A stretch of 64,000 bases of DNA, taken from positions 96,303,247-96,367,246 of the forward strand of contig CM043954.1 in the NCBI GenBank assembly GCA_014529385.2. The letters run 5' to 3'. Positions 50,501-60,724 of this stretch are shown piece after piece. The position numbers and the translations under genes are program-made. Under the pieces are notes generated by a model that was given only the letters and a program-made list of their open reading frames with translations, searched no databases and was not told the DNA's origin. This DNA is from Adiantum capillus-veneris. Its lineage: Eukaryota; Streptophyta; Polypodiopsida; Polypodiales; Pteridaceae. The stretch's first letter is position 1; each line of letters begins with the position of its first letter.

Positions 50501-51539
50501 TGCCTAGCCGAACATGATCTTTAGTGGTCACATAAGAGGTAAACCACTCCTTGTTTGGAGACACATGAAGTGATGCCCCTGAGTCTATAATCCAATCACT
50601 TAGTGCATTTCCATCAGATGCTGTAAGAAGAGCTGAGTCCATTGTATTCTTCAAGAAGTAGATGTCTCCTAACACTAGACTGTCATCCTCTGCAACAGTG
50701 TTTGTCACATTTATTTCTTGAATCTTCACTGAGGACTTGTTCTTCTCACCATGGTCTTCAGCTTTCTCTTTGCCTTTTTCTGCTTTCCATTCTCTGCAGT
50801 CTCTTTTCATGTGACCCTTCTTGCCACAATGGTAGCATTCTATGTCACTCTTGCCTTTAGCATTGCGGGACTTGCTATGAGACCGATTCCTCTTTCCACC
50901 TTTGTACTTTTCTTTGGTCCTTCCCCTGACAACTAAGGCTGTTTCTTTGCCTTTGTCCATTGTCTTTCTATTGGTTTCTTCAGTAAGCAGACTTCCTTCT
51001 ACACCTGCTATGTTCAAACCATCTGGAGGTGCAGAATTACTCAAAGCTGTGCGAAAAGTGTCCCAACTTTCCGGCAATGTGATCAACAGGAACATAGCTC
51101 TAACAGGTTCATCAAACTTGACACCTTGAGTTGACAACTGACTATAGATTGTGTTGAATTCATTCAGATGATTGGACATAGGTGTCCCTTCTTTCATCTT
51201 CAAGTCAACAAGCTTCTTAAGCCAGTATACCTGTGAAGCTGCACTCTGCTTCTCATAAAGATCACTGAGCTTTAACCATGCTTGATAAGCCGACATCTCG
51301 TCTGCTACATTGAAGTAAACGCTTTCTGCCAAAGTCAGCATAATGGTAGAAAGTGCCAATTCATCCATTTCGCTCCATTCATCTTCGTCCATATCTTCTG
51401 GTTTTATCCCCTTGAGCTTTATAGGTTTTATCTGCTTCTTTTGTACCAACATGTGCCAAATCTGCCGCTTTCACAATGGGAAATTGGTTCCATCCAGCTT
51501 CTTGATATTGTAAAGAGCAGTGTCCTATGATCCAGCCAT
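47559..51539 (-). pseudogene. copia Gag-Pol polyprotein with four nonsense codons
   Basis: One continuous frame of 1327 codons from MAGS at 51,539. Order: Gag with knuckle CYHCGKKGHMKRDC, protease (WIIDSGASLHVS), Gag-pre-integrase/integrase zinc region (LWHSWLGHM ... CEHCLYGK), integrase core (LVHSDLCGPM, LRTDNGGEYVS, NPPQNGVAERMN), RT (KWVYRYKI, QMDVKTAFLHGDL, active site LILYVDDMLIAG) and RNase H (GFTDSDYAGDLDNRRCTSGY, IEAEYVAAS) ending KQLGVA. Stops lie at 51,525-51,527 (TAG), 51,471-51,473 (TGA), 49,926-49,928 (TAA) and 49,017-49,019 (TAG). The related copy at 62 kb has Gln (CAG) at the first of these positions. No frameshifts. Confidence 0.95.
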
Positions 51540-52599
51540 AGCTACGCTTCACAGTAGTTTACTTTCCTGGGAAAAATTCGGCAGACTTTTCCCTGTAAAC
51601 TGACTTCTGAACCAATATCAACCTGTCAAATGAACCAAGGAAGCTTCAGATTCTGCATAAATTTCGGCAGAGTCTCCTTTGTAAAATGGCTCTTGTGTAC
51701 TCGAAAACAGACCAAAAAACACTGTCTCTCTGACACTGTAAGCTGCGAGTAAACCTGTACTGTCTCTCACTATCCTGTCACTGTCCTATAAGCACAGACT
51801 GCAACAATGCCTCAACGGCAGTAAAGCAAAGATGCAATCCCAACTGTCTAACTCACAGTGAATACATCCTAGCTGCTTATCTAAGGGTGCTCGAGGGATC
51901 GCTCCAAGACCTGTATCACCGAAAGGATCTCAACATTCGAGAATCCCCCAGCTCAATAAAACCTCACTCAACCCTCAACAAAGGCTGCAGTAAATCTGAC
52001 AGGACATAGATTTCCCACAAAGTCATACATCCACAAATTTCCCACTGTATGCTGTAACCGCTACGGCGGTTGTTTGCTGCGTGACTCACAGCCAGCAAAC
52101 CCTCAACAGACATACATCATCTCTGACAATACATCCCATGTGGAAGTACCTGCAATGTCAGGATGAAATCTGGAATATCAAGCAGCAAACACAAGCTACT
52201 TGATGAACTAGTGGATGTCGCCTACAGTCTGTGTAGATGCGCCCGTGTCGTATGTGACACGCCTCCAAGAACTGTGAGCCGTCCTTCGATGTGTAGATAG
52301 CCACAAATCAACACTCTGGGAGTGTCGATATCCTCAACACCTGCAGTCGTAGGCCGAAAAACCCCAAATTTGCAGAGTCGGATCTGCACCCGCTGAGACC
52401 ACGTAGTCGAAAATGGCCTGCGCAGACCTTTGTCGAAGCCGAACGGTGGCCGAGATGACCTCAGAATGAAATTCTGAGCACACCAAGCCCTACGCGGTCT
52501 CCCACAAGATTTGGGGCCGTATCTTTGCCTGTCGAATTTCACTCCAATCTGAGCTGGTGACTCTAGCCTCCTGCAGTGCTGCCTCGAGCCTTGATCTGA
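51540..52599 (-). mobile_element. Long 5' leader of the full-length copia
   Basis: About 1.06 kb of non-coding sequence between the primer site and the Gag start, closely matched by 62,040-63,123 in the deleted copy. It presumably holds packaging signals. Open frames in it are not conserved genes. Confidence 0.75.
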
Positions 52600-52611
52600 G
52601 CTCTGATACTA
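52600..52611 (-). promoter_or_regulatory. Primer binding site of the full-length copia
   Basis: The minus strand reads TAGTATCAGAGC, one mismatch from TGGTATCAGAGC, which the copy at 63.1 kb retains. Confidence 0.85.
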
Positions 52612-52613
52612 GT

Positions 52614-52905
52614 TGAAGGAGTACGAGCGGAAGTGCGACGCGAGAGAGAGTGCGAGAAGAAGAGCACGACGATATGGTGAACTCGCTCTACTATAATGTG
52701 TAGAGCATAGTGAGTTCTTATTAGGTTGAAGGAGTACGAGCGGAAGTGCGACGCGAGAGAGAGTGCGAGAAGAAGAGCACGATGATATGGTGAACTCGCT
52801 CTACTATAATGTGTAGAGCATAGTGAGTTCTTATTAGGTTATGTGTACATACCTGGCGGCCTGCCCACTTACCTGGGCGACCACATTGGCCTTTATACCC
52901 CAACA
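52614..52905 (-). mobile_element. 5' LTR of the full-length copia with internal duplication
   Basis: 292 bp instead of 192. A 123-bp block (52,614-52,736) is repeated at 52,737-52,859, and about 13 bases after the AGGTT block are deleted relative to the 3' LTR. Confidence 0.9.
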
Positions 52906-52910
52906 CTTCT
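52906..52910. repeat. Target-site duplication (right) of the full-length copia
   Basis: CTTCT, identical to 47,273-47,277. Confidence 0.85.
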
Positions 52911-53150
52911 TAACACTTCCGAGTGGTTTTAAAATCCAAAAAGTGGTTCCAACCACCATGAGGTAGTTTAAACCGCTTGAAAATGGTTAAAAGCCACTTC
53001 AATCATGCAAAACCACGTCTAAGTGGTGCTAGCAACCTCAAAAGCTGCCTTTAAATGAATGTATTCCACCACTTTCATCACTTTGAGCTGACTGGAATTT
53101 TGTCAAGTGCTAATTAATAAGTTCCTCTTGAGCGCTTTAACAAAATAAAA
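52911..53150. repeat. ~82-bp degenerate satellite, block 3 (highly diverged)
   Basis: AAGTGGTT and ACCACTTC words continue the theme of blocks 1 and 2, but regular spacing is lost. Confidence 0.5.
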
Positions 53151-53319
53151 ATTTGGTTGTAACATATGTAGGTACTTGTTGTAATTAGGTTAACCACTTT
53201 TGGCAGGTTTATCCACTTGCTAAGCATTTTGAATCATTTTAATTTTTTGTACATTGCTACTGCTATCTTTAAAATACAATAGTGTAGCTCACATTATCTC
53301 ATCATTGCCTTCGTCTTGC

Positions 53320-55180
53320 ATAGGTAGAGTTGTACAAACGATTTCAGGACATGCATCCTACCATGCACATCTCTCTTAGATGCTGTGAGAGTATGAAGCC
53401 TTTCTTTGTTTGAATAATGAAGGACTGTAATAGATGCTGCTATGAGTATCATGTGCAGGATGTGTACATCAAAGAGGCTTTCAATCAAATGTGGCAAGGA
53501 AGGTATGGAGTACATGGAGGTTCTTGCCGATGTAGATGTGAGGTTTGTGACCTTGCAGACAGTTAGTGGCAGTATATGTGTGGCTGCAAATTCCACATTT
53601 GAGACCCTTACAACACCATGAGAGTCCTTATTGTGTCCCAAACCAAAAAAATTCATGTTTCACTTACACAACTGCTCGATGGGAGAATGAAATTAGTACG
53701 GTGCTAAACTACTCAAATGTTGTCCTCTCGAGGTACATAGAGACAACACCGTCATGGTGGCTGCAAAGGTTTTTGTTGGTGTGGAGATGCACAAACTAGA
53801 CAAATATGGTCAGTGCCACAAAAAGAAAGATCTTGTTATTCATTAGATTATGTGGTCCGCATTCATTTCTTTCATGAAAGAGAAGGTGACCAAGTTCATC
53901 AAACATAACTACATCTACAAATGGCATGCTGACCAATTCAGAGAGTGTCTACAAAATTTTCCAAGTGATGTCGTTGTCTATTTGGTGGACTTTGATAAAA
54001 ATTTTAGTTTTAAAATTCAAAATGAAATCTGATCCATGCATTGGTATTCTAGTCAAGTGAGAATTTTGGTCCACATCTGCTATGTGCATTAAAGAATGGG
54101 TGACATCCAAAAAATTCTCCATTTCTATATATTTGATGACAATGTGCATGACACATCGTTTGTGCAACATTGCTTTCTACTGCATGACCAGGGTTTTTGT
54201 TTGAAGGGACACTGGGTATAATCAGATGGTGCAACATCACAATTCAAAGCACGACGGCCTTTCTACTTTGCTGCTAGGTTTTTTCAGCTGATTGGGATCA
54301 AGATGATGCACAACTATTTTGGGTCAGCTCATAGAAAAGGTGAACATGACAATGCTGAAGCAGTCATAAAGAGGGCATTGACCCATGAGCAATTGAAGGT
54401 GGATGGACACCCCTTGCATAATGCATTAATTGTTGTAAATTACCTCACCAAAATGAACAATAGGAAAGGTTGTTGGTCATCCGGGAATAAAGAAGATAGG
54501 TTCTTCTGGGAAATCAAGATTGGTGATGTGCCGAGAGATATACAATGGGATTGCATGCCAGTGAGTGGATCACATTCGTTGCATTGTGTGAATGGTTTCT
54601 CTTCTACAGATACGACTGCACTGAGGTGTAGAAACTTGTCTTGATTATCTCATGCTTGTGTGCATGGTCAATGGAGAAGATGTGCAAACAAAGTGCACAT
54701 AGAAGCATGGTGGTATTTAAAGATCCTACCATCAGAGGATAACATAGATGAAAATTTGTTCTAAGTGATGAGGAGATTGATGCACCCATGTACGTTGGAC
54801 ATCATGATGATTTGAGTGATGCCTTGTGTGTTGGAGATAACTTTGCAGTGAACATTGAGGAAGAAGACTCTAATTTTTATATATTGAGGTGTTGCATGGA
54901 GAAGAGGCTATCCACCGCAATTTGGAAGGATGCATGACACAATCAAATCAAGAAGAACTCCTACTATGTTGAGGGTCACTTTAACAATAAAGTCAAGGGA
55001 TGCTCCGATCAATACGTGTTATTAGATTATAGACATCCTGCTTCCATGTACTCACACTTGATTAGATGCCTTAAGTTCCCCCTGTATCCTAAGAAAGATG
55101 ACCCTACTATCTACATCTGGAATGATACCGTGTATGAGAAAATGTACAATAGCATTCCTTCTAATACCATGCCTTATTAG
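53320..55180 (+). pseudogene. C-terminal part of an uncharacterised plant protein family
   Basis: Plus-strand pieces in order: a Cys-rich block KDCNRCCYEYHVQD (frame 2, about 53,420); frame 3 from 53,850 to 54,644 with VVVYLVDFDKNFSFKIQNEI, MHWYSSQVRILVHI, HDTSFVQHCFLLHDQG, SDGATSQFKARRPFYFAARF, MMHNYFGSAHRKGEHDNAEA and VIKRAL; and frame 2 from about 54,836 with DNFAVNIEEEDSNFYILRCC, YVEGHFN and HLIRCLKFPLYPKKDD. I recall an unnamed plant family with the same succession (a DFAEN-like block, an SDG..QFK block and a GSGHGKG-like block); the Asp residues suggest an RNase H or transposase-like fold, which is inference. In-frame stops (TGA, TAA, TAA at 54,030-54,220) and two frameshifts show decay. 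The matching N-terminal part lies downstream at 56.9-58.4 kb. Confidence 0.6.
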
Positions 55181-55339
55181 AACACATTATACTCTTGATG
55201 TGTAGTTGGATACCCCTTTGTTACATCTTGATATTTTCCTCACAAAAGAGTATGTTTCTAACTCTATAGCTGAAGCTTTTTAATCCATCCAAGTACTTAA
55301 ATCCACTCACAAGCTATGTTAAACACTTTCAGATGGCTA

Positions 55340-55560
55340 GTCCACTTACTAGTGGTTCAGACAAAAATTGACATTCACTTGCAAGTGCTTTGTTGCAAGT
55401 GGTTCATACAAGTAGTAACTAGTTCTTGAAACCTTCTAGAAGTGGTTGCTAGAACACTCTTATACACATAATTTTAATCTCAAAGAACACTTGCAAGATC
55501 TTTCTCAACCACTTGCAATTGGTTCTTAACCACTTGCAAGTGGTCTCCAGTTCACTTGTT
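55340..55560. repeat. Inverted relative of the 33.7-34.3 kb array
   Basis: Contains ACCACTTGCAAGTGGT and, in reverse complement, the order seen at 33.7-34.26 kb (gap after AACTGG, repeated CAAGTGGTTGAGAA words, then a TGAGATTAAAA block). Only about one and a half units. Confidence 0.75.
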
Positions 55561-56243
55561 TAAATATGCTCCGATGGAAGGGTAGTAATGCACTTGTGTT
55601 TTGTGTCAAAAATTAATCCCAACATGTGGGTATATATATCAATCATCCAAACCTTGCAAGATGGATATTTGGAGGTTAGAAGATGTTGCATCTCCTCCAA
55701 TGCTGAAGGATCACATTTGTTTCTCCTCCAGTATAGGAGGGTCATCCTTTTTTGGATTTGAAATGCATCCAAAGAGAGACATTGCCTTCAAGTTTTCAGA
55801 GATGGTGATATCAAAATGATTCTACAGAATGGTACATGGATACAAATATTGTATGTTTGATAGCTTGCCTTGAGATCTTTATCTTGAATAACTGTTGTTT
55901 TGGATGTCTCCCATCTTCACCTACATCATTAGGAAAAATATGAACCCCAAAAGGGCCTTGTAAGTATCCATAATTTCAAAGGATTACGGTTAAAAATGTG
56001 TGTGTTTCAAGGCCATTGAATGAGGGTATTCTCACAGGCTTTTTGTAGGCTGAAATAGAGGATAGGGAGGGAGGATAGGTACATTCTCTCTCTACCCAAA
56101 AGAGTGGTGGCCCTTATGACGATAACTATCCTCACCCCCTTTCTTTTGCCACATCATCAAGGGCTTCCATAATCCCAGTCCAAAAAATCACTTAAAAAAA
56201 ATATATCAAATAGACCTCATTTCTACTCAAAACTTCTCCCCAA

Positions 56244-56245
<2 letters not shown>
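55561..56245. other. Stretch without a recognised feature
   Basis: No coding similarity or repeat structure seen. Confidence 0.4.

Positions 56246-56274
<29 letters not shown>
56246..56274. repeat. (TA)n microsatellite
   Basis: About 14 TA units. Confidence 0.95.
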
Positions 56275-56276
<2 letters not shown>

Positions 56277-56524
56277 AAAAATCAAATTTTTCTCTCAAAA
56301 CTTCACTGCTAGACATGCAAAATGTCAAACTTTCCACCTTTTTTAATTTCCCTCCAAAACACACCCCTCTCTCTCCTACTCCTCTCCCTCTCTCTTCTCT
56401 CTCCTACTTTTCAGCACACACTCTTCTTCCTTTCCTCTCCTTTTCACAGGTCCACTCCATAGATCTCCACTCCATATATTTGTTGCAACTCTCCCCCCCC
56501 CCCTCTTACCATAGCTCTCCACTC

Positions 56525-56750
56525 CATGGCTCTTCACTCCACTCCGTAGCTCTGTTGAAGCTCTCCATCCCATAGCTCTCCTCTCCGCTCCGTAGCTCTA
56601 CTGCAGCTCTGTATCCCATAGCTATTCACTTGATAGCTCACGTTCCACTCCATAACACTGCTATAGCTCTGCACCCCATAGCTCTTCACTCGATAGCTCA
56701 CCTCTCCACTCCGTGGCTCTGCTGCAGATCTATATCCCATAGCTCTCTTT
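56525..56750. repeat. ~60-bp degenerate tandem repeat, CCCATAGCTCT units
   Basis: CATAGCT recurs at 56,571, 56,617, 56,677 and 56,738, with CTCCGTAGCTCTGCTGCAGCTC-like blocks between. C/T-rich on the plus strand. Confidence 0.75.
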
Positions 56751-56875
56751 TTCTTGAGGCCAGCTTTATTCCCCTTCATATGGAGCTAAATGACGTTACA
56801 AACCTCCCATCCACAACAAGATTTCCATGTTCGAAAATGGTGTCTCTACATGTTTGACTGCCAAAGAATCATTAC

Positions 56876-58362
56876 TTGCAAACTGCACAACAATTCCATG
56901 GTGCAAGTGACACCAATGTGGACCTTTGGGTACATGGTTGCATCTACCCTAATGATCCAGCCATTAATGTGCATCCAACATTCAATAGCCTTGCTTCATT
57001 CTTACAATATGTAGGTAGGGAGGAGCAAGGTCTTCTTGGATACTACAAGCCATTATCGACTATTGGAGCTAATAGTGCACGATGGTCTTTGCATCAATGC
57101 CAACTTCTTTTCCATACCACTGATGGATTTCACGAAAGGATTTTTCATGCAGAGGAGGAAGTGGAAACTATTAAGATACATGTGGAAGATAAGGAAGCCG
57201 AGATTGTGAAACTTGAAGATAAGATCCTGCATCTTAAAAAGACACCCTTAGGTGCAAGGGAATGTAAGAGGAGATTCTCAACCATAGAGACTTTAGCCCT
57301 TGAAGGTGGTGCTAAAAAAAGAAGGGTTACAGCTACAAGGTGCATTTTTCTATGCTTCAATATGTGCTTTAAGTTTCTTCTATGGTAATTTTTTTGTCCC
57401 TTCTTTTATCCAAGAGCTGTGTGGTGGCCACAACCAAGAGGATCGCATCCATTTGTTGAGTTTTTCCCTCAAGAAATCAGATGTCATAGCCCTTGTACAA
57501 GCACCAAATGCAAAATATTTAAACAATGTTGTTACAAAGGAGGTGATACAAAAGTTTTAAAATCTTGTGAGCAATGCTGATGTACAAAAGGCTTGTGATG
57601 AAGTGGAAATTAGTACTAAGGGCTACATTGCCTTATATGGTCTCTTTAAGGATGCTTTAAGGGAAAGAGGAATTACTAAGAATGTTTCTCCTATACCACT
57701 TAAGGTCAATCTTGCTAAGAAGGCTTTGAGCAAATGAGGATGTGTACTTTTGCACAAGGGCCTGTTTGCACATAGAAGAATAATGCCCTCATCCATCTTT
57801 ACAAGCAGTCCAAAGGAGTAAGGAAACGACCAATGCAAGCGTAGGTGCAAATAGAGTGGACAAGGGATCTCCTTACTCAATGTCAAATAATATTTTTGTT
57901 CATTTGAGAAAGCTTCAAATGGCAATGGTACATTTTTATGGTGTGCCACCTAATGGTGAGGCTACAACAATAAAGCATAGTCTTCTTTTAAGGTTTTTCA
58001 TATGCTAAATTGGACATTTGCCAGTGCTAGGATCAAAGTTGGTGTCTGTCCTCAAGCTAAACGAGTGTCAGATTGTGAAGAATCAAAGACTAGAAAGGAT
58101 GAGTATTACTCTCATGAACAAGGCATTATTTAATGCAAAACGTACAGTTATGAATGAGGATTGTGCACCATCTTTTATTTGGAAAGAGAAATTTGGTGTC
58201 TTGGTGCTATTGAGGTTCCCAAGGAGACCCATGAAGTGCTTGCTTGGATTTTTGAACACATTCTGTGGATAACAGATGTCATGAAGGCACATCTAGTTGG
58301 GAAAAAACTCTAAGTGGATGGCATAGGGGAGTTTGAAGCTGACTGGCACGTAGGTGGTCATC
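56876..58362 (+). pseudogene. N-terminal part of the same uncharacterised plant protein family
   Basis: Frame 2 (56,876-57,388) gives a segment ending in a coiled coil (EEVETIKIHVEDKEAEIVKL) and a basic GAKKRR patch. From 57,414 frame 3 reads LCGGHNQEDRIHLLSFSLKK, DVIALVQAPNAKYLNNVV and KGYIALYGLFKDALRERGI. Later pieces are SNNIFVHLRKLQMAMVHFYG (about 57,882), SVLKLNECQIVKNQRLERMS and ITLMNKAL (58,018 onward), and GAIEVPKETHEVLAWIFEH with VDGIGEFEADWH (about 58,205-58,345). I recall the same order (coiled coil, NNIFVDL-like, QRLERVS-like, VPKESHEVL-like, GxFxVEWH-like) in unnamed plant proteins; that is recollection, not a search. Several stops and shifts show it is dead. It ends before the catalytic-looking half, which is instead found upstream at 53.3-55.2 kb. 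Confidence 0.6.
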
Positions 58363-60724
58363 GCAAAGAATCAAGTGCACTCTAGGGTGTAAACAAGAGG
58401 CTGGAGCTCTATATCCTTGTCCATTCTACTGAGGCGGTCCGGGGCGGGCAACAAGAAGAGCGGCCTCTAAACACCCTTTGAGGCTCCCGTGCTGCTCAAT
58501 TGGGGCTGGGGCAAGCACAATCAGAGACAACAACAACCCATAGCCAGAAACCAAACAAGAAAAGGGGCACCACCTAGTTGTAGATGCGAACTAGGACGCA
58601 CGTGATATCTCCTTGTACTCAAACACACAATGAGAGGGGAATGCAAGATAGCCACACACACCAAACACAAACATTCACCACGCCAGAGAGAGGTAAAGAG
58701 CACAAATCAACTTGAGCAACTCAGTCTTAGCCTTAAAGACTAGATGCACACAAAGCTTGATGAGAAATAGAGAGACAACACAAAACTTGACCTTGTTGCC
58801 AATACACAAATTGTCTTAGGGTCACGGGAGCCCTCTCACCGAGCACCCTCTTACAATTGACCTTTTAGGCAAACAATTCAACAAGCCCTCAAACCACCAA
58901 GCATGAAATGGCACAACAAACTTCAAGGACAATATACCTTCAACCACATGATGAGCCAACTTATCAAGTCAATTTGGAGAGAAGAGTCGTAGTTGCAGCA
59001 TACAATTGCACCCAAAACTATGAATCTTATTTATGGACAAGAGTAGGCTACAAGTGTGATTGCAGAGTATAGTATCACTCCACTCCTCTAGATGGCATAA
59101 CTAACTTCAAGCTTCTCCATGCACCTATGTGTAGTGATGGAATAGAGCACTCACAATGCACACACTCTACACAACTAGGCTTGAAGAGTGGTGTGTTATG
59201 TGTTGAGAATGGTGTGGTGTAGTGTGATCATGTGATAATTTACAAGGGAGAGAATGGCTCTATTTATAGGTTTTAGAAGCCCCGATTAGGATTAGGCCTA
59301 ATCAAGTTTATTTGAAGGAATAAAAGATTATGCATTTTAATTTTTTTTTTTTTTTTAATGAGGGTGGGTCTCTCTTGTCCTTTGAGTCACATGGATGTGG
59401 GCTCAAGGGAAGAGAATTATTGAGGATGATAGGAGAGAGGATTGAGTGAATAATTTGGGAGTGCCTACTCTAGTAGAGGGTGCATTTTACAATAAGGTTA
59501 GTGGTTAGTAGTTAGTAATTATCACTAAAAAATATTTACAAAATCATTCACCAAATGGTGAGATATATGATGAAAAAAGTTAGAGAAGGGATGAGCTTGT
59601 AAAGAGAGGTTGAAGCTTTGGAGAAGTTGACATTCACCTCTTTACAGCACCGGTAGAAGAAGCGGTCAGCATGGTGAAGTAGCGCGTGTCGATGAAGCTA
59701 TGTTATCTTCAAACCTTGGAAAATTCATGATAAAGCCTTCATTTGCAGAGGTTAACCTTGGATTTTTGCTGATTTTTTGAAGTTCTTTACAAAGCTGAAG
59801 AGAGTATGGTAATATGGACATATATGTAGAGAGAAAGGGGGACACCTAGGGTGTAGAAATGGAGGATGAAGGCTATGGAGGTGTGAGAGACGTGGCAATG
59901 GTGAAGAGGGTGAATTAGGACATGGGAGTTGCAGGTTTGGGAGTGGGAAGGAGAGGGAAAAGTGTGTATGAAAGAGGAAAATGATAAAGTGGAAGAGAGA
60001 GTGTGACTGCATAGCATGGGCAAACTGGGGTCCACCAATAAAATCATAGCTCACAGCTCGTAGCTCAAAAAACTATGAAAAAATTTGAGGTAAAAGTTTA
60101 GCTCATGAGCTACAACTTTTGTTTGTATCACCTTTTCAAATTTGGGGAGCATGTGATCTTTAAAAATTTAGCAAAACGGACTGTTTTTCCCACTGCACAA
60201 AGTCCTTGTGAGGTCCTTCTTTGGATGATTCTTTTGAATACCTCCAAGAGTGAGCTCCCCATGGTGCATGCATGCATGCCACATACCCTTGAACTTATTT
60301 GGTAGGTCTATAATTGAACATATTGTTGAGATTATGATATAAGTGAATAGTACAACTAAGAAAATCAAATATTGAGGGGTCTAAAAAAAAATGTACATGT
60401 CAAATATAAATAATATAGGTGGAAAAAATATAAAGGGGTCAAAATAAATCTATCTCATTATAAGTCTACCATAAAAAGATGAATATTTTTTGTGGTCTAA
60501 TTTATCAGAGTAATAGAGAATAGATGTAGGAAGGAAAAAATCACAATAGTGAAAAAATATACACATAAATAGAACTAGTTTTTTTGGATTTTTTTTGGGA
60601 TGGAGTTACACCAAAAATAAGAGAAGCTTGCATGAAATTATTTTTATATGGAATAAAGAGTATGCAAAATGGTAAGAAAAAATATGGTAATGGTGAGTCA
60701 ATGTACATAGCATAAATAACACAT
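58363..60724. other. Intergenic stretch, no recognised gene
   Basis: Mixed sequence with a T run at about 59,341-59,356, short open frames without family resemblance, and a TATTTATAGG at about 59,262 that could be a promoter of an unseen element. The AT-rich end (60.3-60.7 kb) abuts the truncated copia copy. Confidence 0.4.

Larger units (their letters stand above)
47278..52905 (-). mobile_element. Full-length Ty1/copia element
   Basis: Complete structure on the minus strand: 5' LTR (52,614-52,905), primer site, ~1.07-kb leader, one Gag-Pol frame (51,539 to 47,559), polypurine tract (47,470-47,480) and 3' LTR (47,278-47,469). It is flanked by a perfect CTTCT duplication and inserted in the ~82-bp satellite. 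Four nonsense codons inactivate it. The copy at 60.7-63.3 kb is a close relative. Confidence 0.95.

Noticed and set aside
57340-57416. Small intron in the N-terminal part of the unnamed family
   Set aside because: GT and AG are present, but no choice of acceptor joins the two frames, so a frameshift is at least as likely.
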